Of a stretch of DNA of 7,022 nucleotides, positions 1-4,763 are shown in pieces. How positions within the stretch are numbered: position 1 is the stretch's first letter; every line of letters starts with the position of its first letter. The DNA is from Elusimicrobiota bacterium (GTDB lineage: Bacteria; Elusimicrobiota; Elusimicrobia; UBA1565; UBA9628): assembly GCA_023700845.1 (NCBI GenBank), contig JAMPYD010000098.1:1-7022 (forward strand), given 5' to 3'. The notes beneath the pieces are model-generated. The model was given only the letters and a program-made list of their open reading frames with translations. It had not been told where the DNA came from and ran no database searches. A program made the translations under genes and the position numbers.

Positions 1-617
1 TAATTACCGCCCTGCTCTTAATGCTTGTTTCAAATGTGTTTGCGCAACAGAGGTTTCGAGGCGCGGCTACGAATCCGCACACCTCTGCGGATGAGTTGCC
101 GATGGATTTCTGTACGAAGCGCGAATTAACTTGCGTTCTTGATTTGACCTCAACGCAATCGGATTGTGTTTTTTCTGAACCGATTCTGAGTGAATTGAAC
201 AAGGCAACTTTGAACGACGGGTTGCGGCTCCTTGAAAAGCATTGCGGGGGATATCGCTGGCGACTTTCTGATGGCATTCATCTCTTCGAACCACGCCGAG
301 AGAAGGAAAGCGATTTGGGAAGAACTATTCGTGCCGTTGACTTAGGAAAGAAGGTCTCACCAGAAAGCTTTATGTTCCATCTTGTGACAGCCGCGGATCT
401 CCAAATGATGCCGGGGCAGGGATTGGGTGCTAAGTCGCAGGATAAACCAGTCGTCAGATTTAAAACTTCTGCTGGAACGCTAAAAGCATCACTTATTTCC
501 GCAGCAAAACAATATCAGCGTACTGTTTGGGCCATAGTTAAGACTAAAGAGGGTTATCACTTTCACGTGGAAGTAGGGCCGGAGGCAATGGGATGGCGAA
601 TGGGCGGGAGGGAATGA
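1..617 (+). CDS. Cassette-encoded exported protein of unknown function (5' partial)
   Basis: The frame is open to the window edge (first full codon at 3), and an ATG lies at 21. The codons before that ATG read ITALLL, continuing a hydrophobic stretch that ends VFA-QQ. This looks like the core and cleavage site of a signal peptide, so the true start is probably upstream and the ATG at 21 is internal. The mature protein would be about 190 residues and exported. Counting from the ATG at 21, it has cysteines at 31, 38, 49 and 75 that could form disulfides. The segment LNDGLRLLEKHCGGYRWRLSDGIHLF (residues 64-89) resembles, by eye, small periplasmic alpha/beta modules such as STN or secretin-N domains; this is weak. 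The stop is TGA at 615-617 and attC1 begins 33 bases later, the usual cassette layout. I do not recognise the family. Confidence 0.8.
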   Translation, partial: ITALLLMLVSNVFAQQRFRGAATNPHTSADELPMDFCTKRELTCVLDLTSTQSDCVFSEPILSELNKATLNDGLRLLEKHCGGYRWRLSDGIHLFEPRREKESDLGRTIRAVDLGKKVSPESFMFHLVTAADLQMMPGQGLGAKSQDKPVVRFKTSAGTLKASLISAAKQYQRTVWAIVKTKEGYHFHVEVGPEAMGWRMGGRE

Positions 618-725
618 GACGGCGAACGGCGGTGCAGGCATCAGCGCACTGTCGAACCAATGGCTTTACCAGCCGGCGGCTTCGGTGAGGTATAGACTTA
701 TAGCCCCCGCTGGTCAGCCTCGGCG
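1..725 (+). mobile_element. Integron gene cassette 1 (5' end outside window)
   Basis: This is the 3' part of a gene cassette, ending at the G of the GTT crossover triplet at 725. It holds one + strand gene followed closely by an attC site. The R'' box of that attC is GTCGAAC, so this cassette's own first bases, left of the window, should read TTCGAC. That prediction can be checked on longer sequence. Base composition is clearly more A+T-rich than the operon on the right of the window. Confidence 0.75.
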
Positions 726-731
726 TTAGCC
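651..731 (+). other. attC1 recombination site
   Basis: R'' is GTCGAAC (651-657). L'' runs from 662 (GGCTTTACCAGCC). L' is CCGCTGGTCAGCC (707-719). R' is GTTAGCC (725-731). L'' and L' pair imperfectly, leaving unpaired bases in L'' as in attC sites, where extrahelical bases steer integrase to the bottom strand. Unpaired spacers CAAT and TCGGC lie between the R and L boxes. The centre (677-706) can fold further. Crossover is expected between G725 and T726. The R' bases after GTT belong to the next cassette, which is why R'' and R' are not complementary here. Confidence 0.8.
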
Positions 732-1440
732 GGCCAATTTATGATCCATACGAAAAAGCTGAAACATGTCATCCTGGCCCTCAGCGGCGTCCTATTGCTC
801 CAATCCCATTCATTTGGGAAGCCGAAGGAGATGGCGTCTTTCCGTAAGCTTTTCCGTGGCCCAGGTGAGCTTAGTAGTGAGATTGCCAAGGATAACATCC
901 GGGAGTGTGCACCTACTGTCCGTCGTTCGCTCAAGCGCATTAAATCTGATTGGGGAAGATTTCATTACACATGCATCAATGGCGTAGTCCGCAATGTGTT
1001 CGTCCAAACGAGTTCTCCCATCAATAAGCAACCTGAGATATTCATCGGCGAAAACCTCGGAATCTTTGACCTCGTGGGAGCATCAGTAACAGTACGGTTT
1101 GACGGGGATAAGGGCGCTCAGTTCTATAAAAATGACCCGATTCGTGAAGCACTCATTTTTCGGGTGTTAAAAGACGGAGCTATTCCAACGCCGAACAAGC
1201 CCAATCAAGTCAAACCGATTTCGACGGAAGATCTCGAGCGAGTTGCCGGTACGGAGAAAAAGGATCAGTACGCAGCGTTTGAATTTGGTCTAACCGATCC
1301 AGCGGATGAAAAGGTGCGGATTGATCCTGCCCCAGTATCACCGTGATTACGGAAACGCTCGGCCGGCTAACTATTGGCTTCAGCCGCCCGCAACCTCGTT
1401 TGGGTGGATACCTAAGAGTTGCGGCGGCTGAGCCTCGGCG
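726..1440 (+). mobile_element. Integron gene cassette 2 (complete)
   Basis: A complete 715-bp cassette running from the TT of attC1's R' box to the G of attC2's R' box. Its first bases, TTAGCC, are the reverse complement of its own R'' box (GGCTAAC, 1365-1371). This is expected if excision as a circle rebuilds a matched R''/R' pair. The gene occupies 741-1346, leaving only 15 bases of leader and 18 bases before R''. No promoter is visible, so expression probably depends on upstream transcription. Confidence 0.8.
741..1346 (+). CDS. Cassette-encoded exported protein of unknown function
   Basis: The protein has 201 residues. The N-terminus has a basic n-region (HTKKLKH) and a hydrophobic core (VILALSGVLLL, residues 10-20), with a likely cleavage near residue 26 (SFG-KP), so it is probably exported. 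The mature part is mixed and fairly basic, with cysteines at 56 and 78 that could form one disulfide. Residues around 78-110 look like beta-strand (YTCINGVVRNVFVQT, then EIFIGENLGIFDLVGASVTVRF). The C-terminus is proline-rich (DPAPVSP). The ATG at 741 starts the signal peptide and lies 15 bases inside the cassette. No Shine-Dalgarno sequence is visible, which is common for cassette genes. I do not recognise a family or catalytic motif. The gene call is supported by length, the signal peptide and its fit between two attC sites. Confidence 0.8.
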   Translation: MIHTKKLKHVILALSGVLLLQSHSFGKPKEMASFRKLFRGPGELSSEIAKDNIRECAPTVRRSLKRIKSDWGRFHYTCINGVVRNVFVQTSSPINKQPEIFIGENLGIFDLVGASVTVRFDGDKGAQFYKNDPIREALIFRVLKDGAIPTPNKPNQVKPISTEDLERVAGTEKKDQYAAFEFGLTDPADEKVRIDPAPVSP

Positions 1441-1446
1441 TTCGAC
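1365..1446 (+). other. attC2 recombination site
   Basis: This is the clearest of the three sites. R'' is GGCTAAC (1365-1371). L'' is GGCTTCAGCCGC (1376-1387). L' is GCGGCTGAGCC (1424-1434). R' is GTTCGAC (1440-1446). L'' and L' pair perfectly except for one unpaired base, the extrahelical base typical of attC. The stem continues inward with CGCAAC (1389-1394) pairing to GTTGCG (1418-1423). The spacers are TATT and TCGGC. Crossover is expected between 1440 and 1441. The run AGCCTCGGCGTT is shared with attC1. Confidence 0.85.
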
Positions 1447-1734
1447 GGATGAAGCGCCGTGGACGGCAAAAGCATAAAGTTTGAACGGCAACTGTTTCCG
1501 GAAACAGTTGAACGGGAGCACTCGCGGAGGCACCGTTTTGCGAAATGAGAACTGGAGCGTTAAGGCCACATGTCGGCCAAGTATGGCGAACGGCGGAGTT
1601 GGCACCTGTCCTCCGTCGAACCAATGCCTTCAGCCGGCGCGCGCCCATGGAGTTATCCCCGCTATCCACAGAACTCACTTTCGGCGAAAGCATACATACG
1701 GGGCTACCGTAGCGCGCGCGGCAGATCCTCAGCG
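1441..1734 (+). mobile_element. Integron gene cassette 3, apparently non-coding
   Basis: A 294-bp cassette between the attC2 and attC3 crossover points. It starts with TTCGAC, complementary to its own R'' box GTCGAAC (1615-1621). Only about 174 bases lie outside the attC. The best + strand frames are an 11-codon ORF at 1449 and a 55-codon ORF from ATG 1545 to TAG 1712. The latter runs through the attC stem, and its GGAGG (1526-1530) lies 14 bases from the start, too far to be convincing. The notable content is a perfect palindrome at 1489-1510. It may be a regulatory or RNA cassette, or the remnant of a decayed gene. Confidence 0.75.
1489..1510. repeat. Perfect 22-bp palindrome inside the non-coding cassette
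   Basis: CAACTGTTTCC is followed directly by its exact reverse complement GGAAACAGTTG. Each side is bordered by a TTGAACGG-type sequence (1481-1488 and 1508-1515), so a direct repeat overlaps the palindrome. With no spacer it makes a poor RNA hairpin loop and better suits a dimeric-protein operator. No T-tract follows, so it is not a typical terminator. Confidence 0.7.
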
Positions 1735-1740
1735 TTATGC
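1615..1740 (+). other. attC3 recombination site (long form)
   Basis: R'' is GTCGAAC (1615-1621) and R' is GTTATGC (1734-1740). The main stem pairs GCCGGCGCGCGC (1633-1644) with GCGCGCGCGGC (1712-1722), leaving one extra base. At 126 bp it is longer than attC1 and attC2 because of a structured centre: TATCCCCG (1654-1661) faces CGGGGCTA (1699-1706), and CTTTC (1678-1682) pairs with GAAAG (1686-1690) as a terminal hairpin. GTCGAACCAATG at its start is identical to attC1. Pairing next to the R boxes is weaker than in attC2. Confidence 0.7.
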
Positions 1741-2078
1741 GAAAATTGGTCCTCGGAGGATTGGTGATTAGAGTCATCGCCGCGGCGCTCGTGTTTGCCG
1801 GAATGAGGCCGGTTTACGCGGATTTGCCGGATCTAAAGGTTCCCGAGAAGTTCTATCAGTGTCGCCAAGACGACGACTGCGCCGTGGCCGGCGACAGCTG
1901 CCGCAGCTGCGGAAAACTGATCATCATCAACAAGAAGTTCCTCAAAACGTTCGACGCCCTGGATCAGAAGGCGAGACGGAAGAATAAGATTCAGCGCGCA
2001 TGCGAGGCTTGCAGCACCAAACATGCGGTGTTGAAGTGTGAAAAGAACAAATGCATTCAGAAGCCGGAGACGCCGTAA
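1737..2078 (+). CDS. Small cysteine-rich exported protein
   Basis: The protein has 113 residues. The N-terminus is a signal peptide: basic RK, a hydrophobic core at about residues 4-21, and a likely cleavage after VYA (residue 28). The mature part of about 85 residues contains eight cysteines (42, 48, 55, 58, 89, 92, 101, 106) in paired spacing: CRQDDDC, CRSC, CEAC and CEKNKC. This suggests up to four disulfides in the periplasm, or less likely metal binding. The middle has NKKFLKTFDAL and a lysine/arginine-rich helix. It resembles, by eye, small secreted C-x5-C hypothetical proteins of bacteria; no function is established. The ATG at 1737 sits inside the attC3 R' box (GTTATGC), so the leader is set by the recombination site. 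A GGAGGA at 1755-1760 before GTG 1764 offers an alternative start, but that would cut the signal peptide. Confidence 0.8.
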   Translation: MRKLVLGGLVIRVIAAALVFAGMRPVYADLPDLKVPEKFYQCRQDDDCAVAGDSCRSCGKLIIINKKFLKTFDALDQKARRKNKIQRACEACSTKHAVLKCEKNKCIQKPETP

Positions 2079-2101
2079 GACGGCAACAGGAAATAAAAAT
2101 C

Positions 2102-2506
2102 ATGAATAACCGATCGCGCCTCGCGCTCGCATCTTTAGCCGCAGCCGCAGCGGCGGCGGCAGGATATCCCCTCGTCTTGCTCGTCATCGGCGCCATCGTC
2201 GAGCCCAAAGGGTTGACGAACAGAGGCACCATCCAGCTCGGGTTGATTATTTTCGGATGCGCGTTCGTGGTGGCCGCGGCGCACATCATTCTGCTCGGCA
2301 TCCCTGCCGTATTGGTTCTTCAAAGGCTCAACAAGCTCAAGCTCGGCACGATAGCGGCGGCCGGCTTTCTTATCGGCAGCATCCCCGTAGCCTTTTATAA
2401 TGTCCAACTGTCGCCTTGGGCCGGGCTGCTCGGGATGATTGGAGCCTCGGCATTCTGGGCGGTTTGGAGACCCTCTAGCCAGCCGCCGCCGGCGGCGGTG
2501 AACTGA
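2102..2506 (+). CDS. Four-helix integral membrane protein of unknown function
   Basis: The protein has 134 residues from ATG 2102, which follows an AGGAAAT-like purine run at 2088-2094. An upstream in-frame ATG at 2051 overlaps the previous gene and would add a charged, non-hydrophobic extension, so I reject it. Four hydrophobic segments are visible at about residues 7-33, 44-73, 81-99 and 104-122, joined by short loops (EPKGLTNRG and QRLNKLK). The pattern HIILLGIPAVLVLQRLNKLK then GFLIGSIP resembles, by eye, small multi-pass hypothetical proteins of Proteobacteria. The alanine run at 13-20 is low complexity. It lies 23 bases after the cysteine-rich gene, suggesting co-transcription. Its TGA abuts the stop codon of the convergent HD-domain gene. 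No catalytic motif is visible. Confidence 0.75.
   Translation: MNNRSRLALASLAAAAAAAAGYPLVLLVIGAIVEPKGLTNRGTIQLGLIIFGCAFVVAAAHIILLGIPAVLVLQRLNKLKLGTIAAAGFLIGSIPVAFYNVQLSPWAGLLGMIGASAFWAVWRPSSQPPPAAVN
2483..2498. repeat. 16-bp GC-only palindrome at the convergent gene ends
   Basis: CCGCCGCC followed by GGCGGCGG, a perfect palindrome just inside the 3' end of the membrane-protein gene (encoding PPPAA). It may act as a bidirectional hairpin between the converging transcripts. There is no T-tract on either strand, so a terminator role is uncertain. Confidence 0.35.
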
Positions 2507-3088
2507 TCAGGACTGCCCGAACCAGCCCTTGCGCCGCTCGTCCTCGAGACGGCGTTCGAGGTAGTCCCACAAGGCCGGACACCCTTCCTTGATCGGCGGT
2601 CCGATGCGGCGCACCACGCGCTCGTGCGCGATCCCGTTCTCGACCCAGCTCTGACCGCCGTTGGCCAGGTTGAGGAGGACGGGCATCGCGCGGTCGGCGG
2701 CGTGCGCGAAACGGGCTTCGGCGGTTTTCCCCTCCTCGAATTCCCGCCACAGAGAGAGGAAGGTCCCCCGCTGAGGCTCGGGGAGGAGGCCGAAGATGCG
2801 CTCGACGGCCTTGGCCTCGGCGGCCTTGCGCTCGGAGGCGCCCTCTTCGGCGTAGACGATGGTGTCGCCGGTGTCGATCTCGCCGATGTCGTGGACCAGG
2901 AGCATCTCGACGACGCGGTGAATGTTCACCGGAGACGGAGCGTACGGCTCGAGCGAGGCCGCCAGCAGGGCGATCTGCCAGCTGTGCTCGGCGGAGTTCT
3001 CCTGGCGGGAGAGGCCGAGCGGGCGGGTCTTGCGCGTCACGCCCTTGAGCTTGTCGAGCTCGAGGATGAAGCCGACGATCCGCTCCAT
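2507..3088 (-). CDS. HD-domain phosphohydrolase (YfbR/HDDC2-like 5'-nucleotidase family)
   Basis: The protein has 193 residues, close to the usual size for this family. Relatives such as E. coli YfbR and human HDDC2 are metal-dependent 5'-deoxynucleotidases that remove phosphate from (d)NMPs in the cytosol; activity here is inferred. Metal-ligand motifs are visible in order: H35 in SAEHSWQ, H66-D67 in LLVHDIGEIDTGD, E70, D75, and D132 in HAADRAMPVLLN. The conserved N-terminus (ILELDKLKGVTRKTRP) and the SLWREFEEGKTAEARFAHAADR stretch fit the HD_3 group. The start at 3088 is chosen because the longer frame to 3172 adds a Ser/Pro-rich shadow lying inside the HMG-CoA lyase gene. Four bases separate it from that gene's stop, so it is the last operon member and probably translationally coupled. 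Its link to leucine breakdown is not obvious. Confidence 0.9.
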   Translation of the reverse strand: MERIVGFILELDKLKGVTRKTRPLGLSRQENSAEHSWQIALLAASLEPYAPSPVNIHRVVEMLLVHDIGEIDTGDTIVYAEEGASERKAAEAKAVERIFGLLPEPQRGTFLSLWREFEEGKTAEARFAHAADRAMPVLLNLANGGQSWVENGIAHERVVRRIGPPIKEGCPALWDYLERRLEDERRKGWFGQS

Positions 3089-3092
3089 TGAG

Positions 3093-3995
3093 CTACTTCG
3101 CGGGGCGGGCGCCGACCGGGCGGCCGAGGTGCTTGAAGATCCCCGCGGCGGCGGCCTTGAGCTTGATTTCATCCACGCCGGGATCGGAGCCGGCGGCCTT
3201 GAAGGCGGAGACCAGGGCCTCGGTGGAGACGTTGCCCGAGGCGCCCGGGGCGTAGGGGCAGCCGCCGGCGCCGCCGGCGGAGGAATCGAAGCCGGTGATG
3301 CCGAAGGTCTTCCAGGCGACGATCGCGTTGGCGACGGCGCGGCCGAAGGTGTTGTGGAAGTGCAGGAAGATGCTGTCCTTGGGGACGGCCTTGCAGAGGA
3401 GGAAGAGGAGCTTGCGCACCTCGTCGGGGGAGGCCTTGCCGATGGTGTCGCCGATGGAGAACTCGGTCACGCCGATGCCGGAGAGCATCTTCACGACCTC
3501 GACGACCTTCTCCGGGCGGACCTGGCCCTCGAACGGGCACCAGAACGCCGTCGAGACGTAGCCGCGGATCGGGAGGCGCGCCTGGCGCGTGCGCAGGACG
3601 ACGGGGCGGAAGCGCTCGATCGACTCCTTGATCGAGGCCTTGATGTTTTTCTGGTTGAAGGTCTCGGAGGCGGCGGTGAACACCGAGACCTTGTCCACCT
3701 TGCAGGCCAAAGCGAGGTCAAGCCCTTTTTCGTTCGGCACCAGCGCCGAGTACGTCACGCCCGGCTTGCGCTTGATGCGCGCGAAGACGATCTCGGAGTC
3801 GGCCATCTGCGGGACCGACTTCGGATTGACGAAGGCCCCGGCCTCGATCTCCTTGAGGCCGGTTTCGGACAGCGCGTCCACGAAGGCGACCTTCGCCTCG
3901 ACGGAGACGGGGTTTTTCTCGTTCTGCAGGCCGTCGCGGGGGCCGACCTCGACGAGACGGGGCGTCGGGCGGATCGGAGGCTTTACCGGGTCCAT
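3093..3995 (-). CDS. mvaB: Hydroxymethylglutaryl-CoA lyase
   Basis: The protein has 300 residues, the normal bacterial length. It cleaves HMG-CoA to acetoacetate and acetyl-CoA, the last step of leucine degradation. It is a DRE-TIM (HMGL-like) barrel using a divalent metal. The first-strand motif RLVEVGPRDGLQNE (13-26) supplies R20 and D21. E51 lies in EIEAGAFV. The metal-binding histidines H212 and H214 are in LHFHNTFG. The flexible loop GGCPYAPGASGN carries the catalytic cysteine C246 and N255. These positions match the spacing of human HMGCL R41, D42, H233, H235, C266 and N275 closely. SSAGGAGGCPYA replaces the more common SVAGLGGCPYA, a mild variation. The ATG at 3995 lies 13 bases inside the 3' end of the hydratase gene. 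A longer frame upstream is arginine-rich shadow. There is no HMG-CoA reductase nearby, so a catabolic role is favoured. Confidence 0.95.
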   Translation of the reverse strand: MDPVKPPIRPTPRLVEVGPRDGLQNEKNPVSVEAKVAFVDALSETGLKEIEAGAFVNPKSVPQMADSEIVFARIKRKPGVTYSALVPNEKGLDLALACKVDKVSVFTAASETFNQKNIKASIKESIERFRPVVLRTRQARLPIRGYVSTAFWCPFEGQVRPEKVVEVVKMLSGIGVTEFSIGDTIGKASPDEVRKLLFLLCKAVPKDSIFLHFHNTFGRAVANAIVAWKTFGITGFDSSAGGAGGCPYAPGASGNVSTEALVSAFKAAGSDPGVDEIKLKAAAAGIFKHLGRPVGARPAK

Positions 3996-4762
3996 TCGGG
4001 GGCTCGCTTTTCGAGGAAGGCGGCCAGGCCCTCCTGGCCCTCGGCGGAGGAGCGCAGGCGGACCAAGGTGTCGACGGTCATGCCGATCTGCTGATGAAGG
4101 CCCAGTCGCTCGAGGCGCGGCAGAAGGGCCTTCGCGGCGCGGATCGCGTTCGGGCCGCACTTGAGGATGCTCGCGGCGATCGCGTCGGCCTTGGCGTACA
4201 GCTCCTCGGGAGAGACCGCTTCGTGCGCGAGGCCCATGGCGACGGCTTCCTTCGCGCCGAACACCTCGGCGGTGAAATAGTAGCGGCGCGCGTTGGCCGC
4301 GCCGATCTTCGGGAGGACCCAGGAGGAGATGACCGCGGGCATGATGCCGAGGCGGCATTCGGAGAAGGCCAGCTTGGCGTCCTCGGCGAGCAAAGCGATG
4401 TCGCAGGCCGCGACGAGGCCGAGGCCGCCCCCGAAGACGTTGCCCTGGGCGGCGACGATGACGGGAACCGGGCACTCGTCGACGGCCTGAAGCATCTCGG
4501 CCAGCAGGCGGGCGTCCTTCTTGCCGTCCTCGGGGGAGAGCTTGCCGGATTCCTTCATCCAGTTGATGTCGGCGCCGGCGCAGAAGTCCTTTCCCCCGCC
4601 GGTCACGATCACGGCGCGGGCCGCGGAGTTGCTCGCGATCTCCCGGAAGACCATGGTCAGGGAGCGCAAGGTCTCGGCGTTCATCGCGTTGCGCAGCTCG
4701 GGGCGCGCCAAGGTCACCTTCACGACGGGGCCGGCGTGAACCTTCAGGTGCTGGTATTCCAC
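3983..4762 (-). CDS. liuC: Methylglutaconyl-CoA hydratase (enoyl-CoA hydratase family)
   Basis: The protein has 259 residues in the crotonase fold. The likely reaction is hydration of 3-methylglutaconyl-CoA to HMG-CoA, between the carboxylase and lyase steps encoded on either side. FCAGADINWM (60-69) and GNVFGGGLGL (107-116) form the oxyanion hole and CoA pocket. SECRLGIMPAVIS (134-146) carries E135, equivalent to rat crotonase Glu164. The position of rat Glu144 is glycine (G115). As I recall, that is usual in bacterial LiuC, so it is not a defect. The C-terminal EGQEGLAAFLEKRAPEW is typical of LiuC-like proteins. The start is a GTG at 4762, one base after the carboxylase TGA, so translation is probably by reinitiation. 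The exact acyl-CoA substrate is inferred from context and could be a related branched enoyl-CoA. Confidence 0.9.
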   Translation of the reverse strand: MEYQHLKVHAGPVVKVTLARPELRNAMNAETLRSLTMVFREIASNSAARAVIVTGGGKDFCAGADINWMKESGKLSPEDGKKDARLLAEMLQAVDECPVPVIVAAQGNVFGGGLGLVAACDIALLAEDAKLAFSECRLGIMPAVISSWVLPKIGAANARRYYFTAEVFGAKEAVAMGLAHEAVSPEELYAKADAIAASILKCGPNAIRAAKALLPRLERLGLHQQIGMTVDTLVRLRSSAEGQEGLAAFLEKRAPEWTR

Positions 4763-4763
4763 A

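Larger units (their letters stand above)
1735..2506 (+). mobile_element. Probable fourth cassette or array end without a recognisable attC
   Basis: This unit begins at the crossover point of attC3 (TTATGC). An intact cassette should carry R'' GCATAAC near its 3' end, but I find no such box and no L''/L' stem before the convergent chromosomal gene at 2507. It holds two small + strand genes. Either it is a cassette that lost its attC, or it is chromosomal DNA flanking the array. The extent to 2506 is an inference. Confidence 0.4.

Noticed and set aside
617..740. Rho-independent terminator after the first gene
   Set aside because: The inverted repeat there is better explained as the attC1 stem with R boxes, and no T-tract follows it.
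1651..1671. Replication-origin signal (DnaA-box-like CTATCCACA)
   Set aside because: A single imperfect box inside an attC stem, with no box cluster, AT-rich unwinding region or origin genes.
651..1740. CRISPR array
   Set aside because: Only three repeats, unequal in length, internally palindromic and separated by gene-sized segments; they fit attC structure instead.
1481..1771. 96-codon + strand frame starting at TTG in cassette 3
   Set aside because: It begins with a TTG, reads through attC3 and crosses into the next unit, so it would be broken by recombination.
1412..1777. Minus-strand 121-codon frame across cassette 3 and attC2/attC3
   Set aside because: It spans two recombination sites and a cassette boundary, lacks a ribosome-binding site and has a composition not resembling a real protein.
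2922..4094. 390-codon + strand frame opposite the HD and lyase genes
   Set aside because: Low-complexity Gly/Ala/Asp-rich product lying antisense to two genes with intact catalytic motifs.
3983..4762. Loss of a catalytic glutamate in the hydratase (glycine at the crotonase Glu144 position)
   Set aside because: As I recall, bacterial LiuC-type hydratases commonly have glycine there and keep the second glutamate, as here (E135), so it is a family trait and not a defect.
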